From positions 204,352-268,351 of the forward strand of contig JAPYMA010000586.1 in the NCBI GenBank assembly GCA_035041965.1: a DNA stretch of 64,000 nucleotides, written 5' to 3'. Origin of the DNA: Anisakis pegreffii. Its lineage: Eukaryota; Nematoda; Chromadorea; Rhabditida; Anisakidae. Position numbers and translations under genes: made by a program. The notes beneath the pieces are model-generated. The model saw only the letters and a program-made list of their open reading frames with translations. It had not been told where the DNA came from and made no database searches. The first letter of the stretch is position 1. Each line of letters starts with the position of its first letter. Positions 48,801-59,991 of the stretch are shown piece after piece.

Positions 48801-50430
48801 AGAGGGATTAAGAGATAAAAGAATGCAACTACAGAACGGATGTCGGGCAAAGAACGTACGATACGATGATGCTGGAGGCAACTTAATCAACGGCAGCAGC
48901 AACACCGCGAAAAAAGTGCATGTTGGCCACGATCCAATGACAACAATTTTGCATTCGCTGGATGATTTTCTTTGCTCTTACTCGCTGTTCGTCTCATGAT
49001 CGACGAATCTAAGCAAACAAGAAGATTGTGAATGATGAATAAGAAGTGCATCGTGCCGTACACACTCATGCGTGATCTTGTTCCTCACACACTTGTATGC
49101 ATTCCACGAATCCAACCAACCTCCCTGCCAGTTTTTTCGATCACTCAAACAAACTCAATTATGTATTACCACACATACACTCACTATTTCCTCACATTCT
49201 TCCCATAGTTCCCTCGTTTCCAGTTTTGCTTCCAGTGTCTCTTCGTAATAGCCATTCGTCCTTCGCCAGTCATCAACTAATACTTCTGCAAGCAAGTGCC
49301 AGCCGTTCGTAGTCCATTCGATCTAATGCAATTGCTAATGCCAGCCGTTACATATCGAGAATAATTCGCATTCATTCATTCATCTGTCGGTATGCGCAAT
49401 ATTCAAACTCATTTCCAATCGGTCGGTCCCCTTTTAGCTGTAAGAGAATGAGAAGGGACGTTGTTCACTCGCATTCCTCACTGCCCATCTTTTTATCCTT
49501 CTGCTCTCATTTGGTCTATTCTCACATGAAAATGTGCACAATGAAGGAATTAAAAACAACAGCAAGAAGTGCATTTTATGTGAGTAGCAGTGTACGGAAG
49601 GTGGGTAAATGCATCCTAGCAGCAACGTACAATCTGCCCTCTTAACTTTTATATTTCCAACTAGCTCTCCTCCCGCTAACTATTGCCGCCAGCCGTTTGT
49701 ACAAATGCATGCGTTTGCAGCAAATAGCCGAAGTCACAGTCACATAATCATACTCACGAGTAAACTCAGTCAGTCAGGTGTAGAAATGTTCATGATTGAG
49801 TCGATTTGGCTTCGTTGACGTCGTTTAATGTCTGTTCCATGGAACGTCAGCGGTGCGTTGTCATTCGAGTGGATGAGAGTAATTTACAACTCATCTCAAC
49901 TACGAGCAATATCGCTCGTTGCACTTTTAGTTATCGCGTTCGTTTGGTTGCTATTTGCATTCACAGAACTTCGCGTCTTTTATATCTTCATTCGGCATGG
50001 AAATATTATTTCTTTTCGTTTAGCTGACAGTCGCTTGTTTGATCGGTTATTTGCTGCTTTAATCACATCACATCAGTCATTTTACATCGCATTTCATTTC
50101 ACAACCTTCATCCGAATGTCTTGGAATCACTTTCACAACAGAATTGATTATGAGCAACGCCTCATAGTTGATTGCAGAATCAACGAGTTATAAGTGAACA
50201 ATAATCGTATTAGATTACTTTTTTTGATTTTTTGTCGATGTTTTGAGGGAAAAGCAACGAAACGTTTTGGTTTTTCGGTTCATAATTTGCTTTGCTTATT
50301 GTGAGGGAATGAGTGCTTGATTGAGTGGTCGCAAACTGTTTCTGTGAAGCGACGGCTTAATTAATGGTCGCAGTGCTTTGATTAATGTTAATTCTTCTCC
50401 CATATGGAATTGTTTCGATCCATTCGTTCA
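45867..50430. other. Mostly non-coding DNA
   Basis: Short frames on both strands (46690-46887, 47320-47583, 47548-47808, 49097-49312, 49828-50193) have no consistent signals. The frame at 49828-50193 (121 codons) is Phe/Leu/Ser-rich, as expected from a T-rich strand, and is not counted as a gene. Confidence 0.45.
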
Positions 50431-50608
50431 ATTAATGAAGTCGTTCAGTTGATGGGTTCTTTGAATCGCTGCTGATGGCTTTTATGTTCAAAAATATTTT
50501 GTGAATTTGTTTCTGAATTGTTCTCGTAAGGGAGTTTATAACCCGTAAAAGTGGTGGACGATTTACTAGACATCTTGTTTGTTTTCGTTTGGAAGCGTTG
50601 CTTAGTTG

Positions 50609-51040
50609 ATGCCGAGAATGAGACAACCAAACAACAAGTTAAGTGGTTCATTCTTTTATGCTGAATTTGAACGTGAAGCAGTGAAGGCAATGGAATATGC
50701 GAATAAAACAACCGAAATGCATCACAAAATTTTTTCGTGCGCTTCGAAATTGTTAGCGTTGATTGTGAAGCGCTTGCACACAAATAAGATCACTTTAACA
50801 AAAACTCAATGCAACATGCTGCCAAATATGGAATGGAATGTATCTTATTTCTCTTTTTTTCATGCACTTTTCGATATAATCTTTGAGCAGAGAGCCAGCG
50901 AGCACAAAGTCATCTGTTTGCAGTTAATCTTTTCGTTCAGAAATCAAAAATGTGTTCATATATCAGCTACTAGTGAGCGACCGAAAATTGGATCCTTCAA
51001 TTTGAGAGAGTACACAAACATGAAATCAGTACTATGTTAG
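50609..51040 (+). CDS. 143-codon open frame, unknown protein
   Basis: ATG follows an in-frame stop and the frame runs 143 codons. It contains a charged helix (YAEFEREAVKAMEYANKTTE), a basic region and an aromatic stretch (NVSYFSFFHALFDIIFEQR). The length is well above chance. The minus strand is open over the 5' part (50445-50783, 112 codons). No splice or poly(A) signals were recognised, and the function is unknown. Confidence 0.35.
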   Translation: MPRMRQPNNKLSGSFFYAEFEREAVKAMEYANKTTEMHHKIFSCASKLLALIVKRLHTNKITLTKTQCNMLPNMEWNVSYFSFFHALFDIIFEQRASEHKVICLQLIFSFRNQKCVHISATSERPKIGSFNLREYTNMKSVLC

Positions 51041-51467
51041 ATTGGAGTAGAGAATCACTGAAAGAATCCAGATTCATTTGGTAAGGCTCGTAGTCACCGT
51101 TTAGTCTGCTAGTGGCATATATCAAGTCTTGGTACTGATTGTTGTTTGGAGGTAGAATGACTGGATGAGGAATGTATGGACGATGAAAAATGTAACTAAT
51201 TATTGCTGGTTGTAGTAAAAAAGAGCAGGAAAGAAAAATTTAAGGAAGTCATGATAGCGATGATGATTAATGCGAATGAACTTTAATTGACAGTTCGTCG
51301 CTCACAATCAGTTAAACAAATCAATAAACCAACTGATTGATCAATTTCACCTATACTGCTGATGTGCCTGACAGTTTTGCTGGCTGATCGAAATTGTTGA
51401 TTTACGATGATACTTCGATGGATAAGGTATCATACGGCTTCGATTAGTACATGTACTCCTCCTCGTT

Positions 51468-51507
51468 CAGTTCGAATCAGCTCCGCTATACGACCTGATT
51501 CGAACTG
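51468..51507. repeat. 13-bp perfect inverted repeat, 14-nt loop
   Basis: CAGTTCGAATCAG and CTGATTCGAACTG flank a GC-richer loop. It superficially recalls a tRNA T-arm (GTTCGAATC), but no acceptor, D or anticodon arm fits, so it is annotated only as a hairpin. Confidence 0.75.
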
Positions 51508-51761
51508 CTCGTTCTTCTTGCTTCATCTAATTTATCTGCTCCTTTGAACAAGTAAAAATATAACAAGTTTCTTTTCGTCATTAAACAGACGATTTTATCT
51601 TCAATACCTGCGAAAGTTGAGTTCAGAGTTTGATTTCTCGTTTTCATGGCAACCAGTCAGCTTCTGATCTAATTTTTTTGAGCATTTTCCATTTTTTGAT
51701 GAAATGAAAAACGCCAGCTAGCAACAACTTGAAACGAGCAATTATCTTCGTAGAAGAAATT

Positions 51762-52121
51762 TCATTGTTTAAAACCTACTTCATTTTTTGATGAGACTGA
51801 TACAGAGAGACACTGCATCGTTGTGCGTCCTCTGCACCATTCGTTTTGTTTATCGTCGTGGACTCGAAGCACTGCTTCTATCACTTTTGCTACAGCAAAA
51901 GCTAGTATAGATTGATTCATTGATGGCCAAACACATAGAAGGGATTTTTTGTGAAGTTTGAAAAATGGAGTGCATTTCGACATGAGACAGACGGTAGATA
52001 GTAAAGTGAACAGCGGATACTGATCGGAAGAAGTCGTGTAACGTGCAGTCAAAGGGCAAAAAGTTATTCTCCGTTCTATTAGCTGTAATGAAAATATACA
52101 TTCGGTGATGTATGTATCCAC
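51762..52121 (-). CDS. 119-codon open frame, unknown protein
   Basis: ATG at 52121 opens a frame of mixed composition with several Cys and a helical charged part (AFAVAKVIEAVLRVHDDKQN). It overlaps head-to-head, by 17 bp, with the plus-strand frame starting at 52105. A second minus frame is open over most of it. No motif is recognised. Confidence 0.28.
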   Translation of the reverse strand: MDTYITECIFSLQLIERRITFCPLTARYTTSSDQYPLFTLLSTVCLMSKCTPFFKLHKKSLLCVWPSMNQSILAFAVAKVIEAVLRVHDDKQNEWCRGRTTMQCLSVSVSSKNEVGFKQ

Positions 52122-52485
52122 AGTTTTTTATTGCTCGCTTGGTCGGCTGGTTGCTGTTGTAAGAGCACTAAACGTTATTAACTCGTGCTATCCATCTTTC
52201 TGTCCTTCGTCTAGTTATTCATCTCGCTGCAAAATGCCGTACCCCACCATATCGGCTGGAAAATCAAAGCGAAATCAGAAAATAAATTATTCCCACCATT
52301 ATTTTCATTTTTATACGTTAACGACCACGACAACAACAGAAATGGCAACGATTCTATTTTGTTTCATTTTGTTGGCCGATTTGGCTTCATTGTTTACGTT
52401 TCTTCTGCATGATTTCCCTTACAGTCGACAATGCCAGCAATTTTGCTTTTTCCTTAAAATTCCATCTCACAAGACAAATAAATAA
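52105..52485 (+). CDS. 126-codon open frame with poly(A)-like end
   Basis: The middle is basic (AGKSKRNQKINYSHHY), followed by a Thr run and a hydrophobic segment (EMATILFCFILLADLASLF) that may be a membrane helix. AATAAA hexamers overlap the stop codon (52477-52486), which would give an extremely short 3' UTR. The 5' part is low-complexity. Confidence 0.25.
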   Translation: MMYVSTVFYCSLGRLVAVVRALNVINSCYPSFCPSSSYSSRCKMPYPTISAGKSKRNQKINYSHHYFHFYTLTTTTTTEMATILFCFILLADLASLFTFLLHDFPYSRQCQQFCFFLKIPSHKTNK

Positions 52486-52939
52486 ATATATTTGCATCTT
52501 CAACAGTTTCCTAGCTCTCTTGTCCATCCATCTTTCTTTTGCATCATTTAACATAACGTATTTGTTTGCTACAATACGATATCAGTTTTCTGGTTGCTTC
52601 TGAATCCAGCATTTCGCTGCTGTGAGATTTTATATTGTGAAAATACGACGTACGCATAATGGCATAATTGAATGAAGGAAAACAACAGCTCTTCTTAGTG
52701 TGTTCAAGATGTCGAAGTGTCAGTCTTTCGTCGTTCTATGATTAAATGCGATTTCATTTTTACAAATGATGTTCGCACCGGACACGTTATCTTGTTTCTT
52801 GTGCTCTCCTGTTTGGTTTCGTTCCGTTTTGCAGAAATGATGGTGGCCTGTTTGAAGTCTGATGCATGATGTTTGCATGCGATATTCTGCTTTCCGTTCT
52901 CCTTCTTCCAAACAAATGCTGCATTAGGAAAAAGCAAAA

Positions 52940-53323
52940 TCAAATTGGTTCATGCGTATGACTCATACACTGGCATGTTGTTGAGTCCATCTCTGGTCCA
53001 ACTGCTGCCTGCACTCTCCCATTCAGTGAAGACCCAGAAGCGTGATGATGATGATATTGCATACGATCAAATGAGGAAAGAATAACCGACGACACATAGT
53101 GAACCCCAACGACGCACGCATTTGATTGGTCGACTTGCATTGGTTTTGTTGATTTCATTGGCCGGTTCGGTTCATATTCTGTGCTTTGCTTTGTGTACGT
53201 TTCGCTACGGTGCACCAAAACGAAGCATTCCTTGCGTGCACCGTGCTCGTTGTAAAGCAGCAGTGCTTTTTGTGCAAGAGCGTATTTTCGGTTTACACTG
53301 CGAATAAATTCGTTGTGTTTTGC
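52940..53323 (-). CDS. 127-codon open frame, unknown protein
   Basis: Open from just after a stop at 53326 to TGA at 52940. It reads as a well-balanced protein: a basic helical start (NEFIRSVNRKYALAQKALLL), a Thr/Pro/Lys region, a hydrophobic patch and a His run. No ATG lies near the 5' end, so an upstream exon is needed; CCTAAG just before it is a weak acceptor. The minus strand is T-poor here, which lowers stop frequency and weakens the length argument. Confidence 0.37.
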   Translation of the reverse strand, partial: AKHNEFIRSVNRKYALAQKALLLYNEHGARKECFVLVHRSETYTKQSTEYEPNRPMKSTKPMQVDQSNACVVGVHYVSSVILSSFDRMQYHHHHASGSSLNGRVQAAVGPEMDSTTCQCMSHTHEPI

Positions 53324-53390
53324 TTAGGTGTGCCACGAAACGGATGTCTGGTGAAGAGATGATATTTTTCGACTTTATCGGATGGATCAC

Positions 53391-53671
53391 TTATTTGCTG
53401 CGAGTGAGCACATGTATCGCATCGAAGGTTAAAGCGAACGAACGTATAAATGAATGAAGGCAAAACACAGCCACAGAAAGTACCACTGAACGAACGCCCG
53501 TGTGTAGAGCGAAGCAGCCAGCAGCCAAGAAAGTAGTGCCATGGAACAACCCTAGCTTTCTTGCTGTCTCCTTCTGTGTCACTTTCCTCATGTGCTCTCT
53601 TTCCTTTTCACATATTCTCTTCTCGTATATTCTGCAGTTCCGCTGTCCGCCCTCGGCCGTTCACACCAATA
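53391..53671 (-). CDS. Candidate exon upstream of the 53 kb minus frame
   Basis: The minus strand is open for about 93 codons, with a charged first half (RICEKEREHMRKVTQKETAR) and a hydrophobic second half. ATG lies at 53591. A different minus frame (53790-53608) overlaps its start and is also protein-like. It lies 70 bp upstream of the frame at 53323-52940, but a donor joining them was not found. Confidence 0.27.
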
Positions 53672-53696
53672 ATCCATCTCTGTCTCGAAAAGAGCA

Positions 53697-54092
53697 TTAA
53701 GAGCTGCTGCAGGATGTAGTAATTGAGCGACGACCGACTAGAGAGAAATGATAAGAAAAAAATCGAGCCACAAGCCATTTCTTGATGCAATAAGTCGGCA
53801 TCTTACAGTTAGCCAACGGCATTGTGCAGTCTGCAACAGTGCTCATGCATACTATTCGCTCTTCTGATACACACACACTTACATGCGTCGTCGTTCTTTT
53901 TGCTACCTTGCTTAGCGATAAATGTTGTTGTTGCTGGCGATCGAACGAATAATACTGATGACGATGTACTTTAAGGCGCGTTTCCAACGGATTATATAAT
54001 TGTGGACGTCTTTCCCTCCTTATTTGTTGCAGTGCTCGTCTCGTGGCTGCGTGAATACGAGTAGTGTCTCGTTCTTAATCTCGTGCCGTTCT
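53697..54092 (-). CDS. 131-codon open frame, Arg/Gln-rich start
   Basis: Open for about 131 codons. The start is Arg/Gln-rich (HAATRRALQQIRRERRPQLY) and a Gln run follows. A perfect GTAAGT donor (53872, after a Thr-rich RTTTH) suggests the exon may end there. It overlaps, in a shifted frame, the open frame 54250-54020 upstream. A one-base indel or overlapping non-coding frames in T-poor DNA could explain this. Confidence 0.35.
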
Positions 54093-54250
54093 GTAAATAG
54101 TTGTTGAATCGGGTGGATCGCTGATTCGTAGAATCGCTCGTTCTGAATCGTTCGCATTGCTTTATCGCTCATCGTTTCATTTATTTCTTCCTTCACTTTC
54201 CGTTTTCCAATTTGCCAGCTACTATTCCTATCAATCGTGCGTTTGCGCAT
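54020..54250 (-). CDS. 76-codon open frame, highly charged
   Basis: ATG at 54250 opens a charged, coiled-coil-like segment (KRKVKEEINETMSDKAMRTI) to TAA at 54020. It shares about 70 bp with the Arg/Gln-rich frame 54092-53697 in another frame. If a single base is missing or extra near 54090, the two would join into one ~190-residue charged protein; this is inference. Confidence 0.35.
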   Translation of the reverse strand: MRKRTIDRNSSWQIGKRKVKEEINETMSDKAMRTIQNERFYESAIHPIQQLFTERHEIKNETLLVFTQPRDEHCNK

Positions 54251-54445
54251 TGTTCGGTTTCATTTATTTTCTTACCGACACACACAATGAGTATATCTGC
54301 ACCAGTTATCTTTATTCCGTTAATTATAGCTTTTTTACAATCAGTTCCTGAATGTTACCAGCAAGCTATTTATTCGGGATGCAGCATTCATGTACAAGCA
54401 CGCTGGAAAGCACTTTTCTTTTATAGATTTATTTGCGCGTTTTAA

Positions 54446-57400
54446 ATGTATTCTTTTTTTCACTTAAATTTAATGAAGTGCAAATGGCACGCATTTCACC
54501 ATTGTTGAAATTCTTGAGACGACCACAACATCGTTCTTATGCAGTAGTCGTTTGATAGTTGTTGTTCACTGAGCGCCGTGTCGTTTGTCTCTTATTTTTA
54601 GTCATCCTACTGTTGCTTTGAATTGTTGTTTGCGCTATCGTAACGTCTCATCATGAACACACATCGGTCATTGATGTATCTTCAGAGAAACAATGTTTTT
54701 TGTTGTCTTCACTGGACAAACGAAAGCGTTTCTGTGAAAGAAACCGCGAAAATTTTTTATACTCTTTTACCATAAGTCACGATATGCAGACACATTGGCA
54801 TGAAGTTTTTCTTCCAGACATGAAAGAAAAACTGACTGGGATGATGACCTTGTCTGGTTTGTGCCAGGCGTTGTGATATTATCGAGTGCAACCGAGGGAA
54901 TATATCTTGCAAATATCAACAAAGAAACAGAGATGTTATTTACTCAAAACATAAGGAAGGTCGCTGAATTTTGTGACGTTATGGCCTGAGCGAACAAACC
55001 ACTTCCTGCATTTTTTTGGCAGTACGACGTTCTAAGCGACTAGCTGATTATTCATCGTAAACATTCTTTGTGCTTCAGTTAGTTGCGAGTCGAAATTGTC
55101 GATCTTTGAACGTGATCGATCATCGGTCGTATTGCATCCATCGAATTGAGTGCCGACTAAAGTTGATGATTGTAATTCAGTTTTTGTTCTGTTTTAATCA
55201 AACTCGGATCGAAACCAAGTGTTGCGACGAAAGATAGTTGCGTCGCATTCATTCGGTGAGTGATTGATTTTAGATGGAGCGGGGTGGGAGCAATAGCAAG
55301 AGAGGAAACGAGAATGTGTGGAACCGGTTTTGATTTGTAAAAATATATTTAATATCTCATTTCATTTATGCGGCGCATAAAATATGATTAATGCACTTTT
55401 GATAATCGTCACAACACGTCGAAATGTTTCGAAGTTTAGATTTTGTAAAGAGAGAGTGAGTGGTGTATGTTGTAAGGTGAACACATTGCATCAGATGTCG
55501 GTTACGAACATTTTTTAATCGCTTTTCTTCCGTTCCCGTAATTTTAATCATAGCCCACAACTCATCACATTGGCATGCATGCACTTCTTCATCTAATTGT
55601 GTGTCCCTCCCTGTCTCATCTGAAGCGTGGTCAGGTGTCATCCACACTCTTTGTGAGCAAATAAACTATTCATCACAGCAGTATTTCTTCTCAGCACACA
55701 CGCACTTGGATGTGTCGAACTGCATTGTTCGTTGATGAGATGTGATGCAAATTTCAATTCATAGCAGCAAATACATAAACTCGAGGACGTGAATTTCATC
55801 GCTAGATACCAACCACCTTGGGTTGTCGTTTCATCCTAACTACATCAAACTACTGATCATGTTAGGTCTACGGAGGGTGGTTTTGACGGGATTTTAAGGA
55901 GGATTTTTATTTTTGACAAGGGTATTGAGTCACAAAAATGAGTTGCAACCGTTTGTCTTTGACTGCAAACGAAACTGTTCGTAAAAAGCACACTAGGACC
56001 ACCCGTATTCACCACACACATCGATCGAGGAGCGTTTTTTCGGTTCCATGATGATTACCGTTCAGAGAGTCAATATTGGATTAAAGATATTGATTCTAAA
56101 TTAGAATAAGCTGGACGAAAGTCTCAATAAGAGAGAAAAAAAGGAATCTATGAAATTGATGCGATTTATGAGAAGTTGCTCCCTGAACTGTTAAGAAAGA
56201 AACCACATGGATAGTGCAGATGCATTGGTGCCATCAGCAATGCAGTGTTTGCGGATTCCGTAGGTGTTCAGTGTTGCGCGATCTAATTCTATCTCTTAGT
56301 GGAATTTTCTGCATCCAACAGAAGCATTTTCTAATTGCAAACCGGATAAATGACCTTAAAAAGGGTTCAAGAGTCTATGAAATCCTTAGGTGACCGCACA
56401 GATGTGCTAAAATTGTTCGCCATTCGGTTTGGGTCAAATTCAAAGCTGAAAGTTTCATTTGTTGAACATTGGCAGCCAATTAGTCATATGGCAGTAATAG
56501 TTTATTTCACGCCGAAATTCTAAAGTGTAAACGAGGAGATGTGATTGACTTCCTGTTCGTCGTGCATGTGTTGCATTTTACGTTAGGTTTGCGCTCATAT
56601 CGCTCGTTGTGCAAATCGCACTTTCATATAGTCAGCGTCAAACAACCATTAGGAGTGATGATCGCTTTCATTTGGTGTGTGTGCTCAGTCTCATTCTCTA
56701 ACATAATTTGATCAGTGTTTAGGTTTGGTTATTTTGTTTCTTGGACTCATTCACTGGTTGTTTTTCCCTCCCCCTTGAGTCAGAAAAAACATTCCTCCAA
56801 CTCAAACTACCCACATAAGGGCACTTGGTTGGTACAGTAACCGTGTATGCATATTACATGTGGAAAGTGGTGAAGTAGCAATAAACATTTCGCAAGTATC
56901 ATGTACTTACATGGTCGTATGTGAACGCTTTTGTTGGATAAATAGAGTGGTTGTTATGTGCAGAGTATGGCAAGAACTCTATAATAAGTACAATAGTGAT
57001 TCGTTGATTCACATTACATTCGTGAATGCAGTCATCGTTTTTCTGCGGTCTCCATGAGGGGTTTTGCAACATTTTTTGTTTTACGTTTCTGTGTGTGCCT
57101 TTGAAATAGTATACTTTTGTGCCGATTGGAGAGGAAAGATCAAAAATGCAGAAAGTGCTACTGATGAAGGAGTGATTTGCGAGCAGAGAAAAGTCAGACC
57201 GCTGAAACAACAGGAAGAAGCTTAAGCGGAGTTAGTTGAACGTTAATTATTCTATGTGCTGTGGAATTTGAATGTGTGTTTCTGTGCTATTCGCTGTACT
57301 TTGTAGTAGTAGTGACAGTTTTTGTGGTATCGTCATTGGGGGTGCGTAGTGGAGTTTGGAGATAGTAGTTCGTAATTTGATTATTGGTATGGCTGGCATC

Positions 57401-57837
57401 TGTGCACTGCTGCTGTTGAGCATTTCGGAAGTGTTCACTCAATGGACGAGTGTACGCTAGCCGGCTTTTATTGCAGCCGGTAATAAAAAGTGCAAAAACG
57501 CATCTGTCGTTGAACAGAGTTTGGTTGTGCTCTCATTTTTCTGCCACTGGTTAGTCAGTCAGTGGATGATGATGTTTCATTTTATTTTGCTATTCAACGA
57601 GTGATTATTCCGTCCTTACATCCATCCATACATCCACCAACCATCTTATTCATTTCGCTTCACTCTTACATCTTATGCCATGGCCGTTCGCTTTGTTCAA
57701 TTTTAATCTAGTGTAAGTGTTATATGAGTGTTAGTATTGTTATTCTGAACCCACAATAGACTTCTAATAGTGAAATATTGCGTTCAGACCAATGCTTATT
57801 TGAGATTAGAAGAAATTATGAAAGTGTAATGCATCTG

Positions 57838-57840
<3 letters not shown>
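54446..57840. other. Probable intergenic DNA
   Basis: Only one minus frame above 90 codons (55366-55647, 93 codons) is present and it lacks flanking signals. Another at 56899-57210 is opposed by a plus frame. No repeats were noticed until the AT tract. Confidence 0.5.

Positions 57841-57927
<87 letters not shown>
57841..57927. repeat. (AT)n microsatellite, 87 nt
   Basis: About 43 uninterrupted AT units. Such tracts are unstable in replication and sequencing, so the copy number should not be trusted. Immediately to its right is a perfect 9-bp hairpin (57930-57951). The run creates an apparent open frame of alternating Ile/Tyr on the minus strand, which is an artefact. Confidence 0.98.
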
Positions 57928-57929
<2 letters not shown>

Positions 57930-57951
57930 CCAATTGTAAAAGTACAATTGG
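57930..57951. repeat. Perfect 9-bp hairpin beside the (AT)n tract
   Basis: CCAATTGTA and TACAATTGG flank a four-base AAAG loop. It sits two bases after the end of the AT microsatellite. No T-run follows that would suggest a pol III terminator. Confidence 0.7.
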
Positions 57952-58031
57952 TTGGAATATGTGTATGTATCAAAGAAGTGTTTAATATGTTAAACAGCGC
58001 AGACAACTGTTTTATTCGTGAAAATGGTGAC

Positions 58032-58051
58032 GATTATTATTATTATTATTA
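58032..58051. repeat. (ATT)n microsatellite
   Basis: About seven ATT units, roughly 100 bp right of the AT tract. Confidence 0.9.
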
Positions 58052-58575
58052 TGTGTTCGTTCACACTGAGTGGAAATTTATGATGGACTTGTGATGATCA
58101 CGTTTGCTGATCCTTTTCTCATTTTTCAGTTTCTTTTTTTTGGAATTTGCACTTTGATTTGCGTTTGCATTTGCATTTACTCCTGCAAGACGATCTCATC
58201 ACTATCTTTGTTGTGTAAGCTCGTTCAGACCATATTATATAGATTAATTTGATCGTTCATTCAATTAATCTGCTAGTGATTTATGAGAGTTGCTTGTATT
58301 TGTGTGGTGATCGGATAGGACTGTGATGCTCATGTTGATCGATTATTGGTCATTTTGACCGGATGATTGTTAATCTGTTACAGTTTCCGATGTGGTCTCC
58401 TTTCTTTGAACTGATCTGATTCACTAGTTTGCATTTGAGTCAATTCATTTAGCTTCTATTAGATTGACAATCAAAGGACACTTGTGAAATTCACAGTAAT
58501 GGCCAGTCACTATTACGGACGTTCTGTTGCTCATATTTGACTTTATTCCCTGCGAATGTTTAATTATTGCAGTGG

Positions 58576-58628
58576 TGTGATCATAATTTAAGTAAGTAGC
58601 TTGTAACTGTGATCATAATTTAAGTATT
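58576..58628 (+). repeat. Tandem duplication, ~32 bp
   Basis: TGTGATCATAATTTAAGTA followed by TTGTAAC occurs twice in a row. The first copy has an extra AAGTAGC-like insertion. Confidence 0.8.
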
Positions 58629-59071
58629 GTAACTGTTTCAACATTTTGTGATTGTCATAAAGAAGCGATGACGACGACACGTTGCATCGATAATGATGGA
58701 GTATGCAGGCAAGTGCATTTACATATTGTATTTGAAAATATGACGATGTTATAGTAATTGTTTATGAATATTTGTATATGCGTTGCGGAACAGTTTATCT
58801 TCTACCATAAACACTGCCTGTTTAAATGGTTTTTCAAGTGCTCTCCCGAAGTGTGCTGGGCCCGCATTCGTCTTTTGTCTAGTTCCAATTGTGCAATTTA
58901 TGTGTTGCAAATTTTTGTTCAATAAATTGATCCGATGTTCACATCAGTTCGGATGAACAGTCCCTTTGGCGAACGGCAATCAAAGCCACCATCTCGTGCT
59001 TACCGAATGTGACTTGCGGCGGTGTTGTTTGTTGCGGAAATTGGTTGCTGGATCATTTGATTGGATGGTGA

Positions 59072-59251
59072 CTAGCGTGAATGAAACACTGACGACTTGC
59101 GTATGATTAAAACCACTTCAATGGCCAACAAACGTGCATCGTTCACCGAGTCGGTAAATTGGTACTGGCTTTGCCGAGAGGATGCGGTCACCTTCAGCAG
59201 ACAGACGAAACCGTATTTGTTCTCGAAGTGACGGATTTGAACGGAGGTGAT
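59072..59251 (-). CDS. Open frame in the pre-rDNA region
   Basis: Minus 59251-59072 reads 59 codons (ITSVQIRHFENKYGFVCLLK and onward) with GC-ending codons. At least three other frames over the same ~170 bp are also open on both strands, so coding status is doubtful. It might be spacer DNA that is simply GC-richer. A GTAAGC donor on the minus strand lies at 59003. Confidence 0.2.
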   Translation of the reverse strand: MTSVQIRHFENKYGFVCLLKVTASSRQSQYQFTDSVNDARLLAIEVVLIIRKSSVFHSR

Positions 59252-59768
59252 CTGCGCTAGCTAGCACTTCCAATCACAACTTTTATGTCGTGTACAATTT
59301 TAGTTCGGATCAAGTGACGGCAGTTTATGCAATCTTGTATCGAAGAATTGAATTTTGAAAAGGGGAGAACTGAATGAATTAATCGAACTGAATTTTTTGA
59401 ATATGAATTCTTTTAGTGTTGTGTAGGTTGATTGGTGGTTAATTGCATCTCATCAGACATCCATCATTAGTTACGCGTTTGAGAGGCAAGGAAATAAGTT
59501 CTCTTCTCGGTATTCGCTTCGTTGATTCTTTTTATTAGTAATTGTTAATTATGCTATCATTAACTCGTAATCACTTTATTGCAAAACGATTAATAGTGGA
59601 GCAATGAAAAATATTCGTCGGTGATTATTTAGAAATCGAATAATTTTTCGAACAGCTTCAGTTATCAGTAATTCTTCATTTTTCTGTAGCGTTTCCTTCC
59701 GTTTATTATCTGTTAGAAGAACTATGAAGTGCAAATGTTTGAGAGGTCATACCTGTACCATAGCTCAC

Positions 59769-59991
59769 CATATGCACATTCGATTCCTCGAGGAAAGGGA
59801 AAATTCCGTGACCGTTTTTCATCTTTCGTTTTCCTATTGCCGATAAAAGAAGAAGGAAGCACGCTCTAACAAGCTGAAGGAGTCGAAAAGTCGTCGTCAT
59901 CAACGAGCGTTGAAACAAAAACCACGCGAAGAGAGGTGCGGAAACAATGGAGAATGAACAAGTTATGCGTGGTTTTGCACGAGGCATTAAT
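59769..59991 (-). CDS. Candidate first exon with splice-leader-type acceptor
   Basis: CAACATTTCAG, a consensus nematode acceptor, is followed 4 nt later by ATG (59987). The frame is open for 73 codons and ends in phase 0 exactly at a GTGAGC donor. The peptide has a hydrophobic run (ISTPLF-like SAPLFAWFLF and ACFLLLLSAIG) that could be a signal anchor. The frame extends past both splice sites (127 codons in total). Its location in the presumed rDNA spacer argues for caution. Confidence 0.32.

Noticed and set aside
51468..51507. tRNA T-arm-like hairpin (GTTCGAATC)
   Set aside because: No other tRNA arms can be drawn around it; it is just a symmetric inverted repeat.
57806..58006. Minus frame with a long Ile/Tyr run
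   Set aside because: Produced by translating the (AT)n microsatellite.
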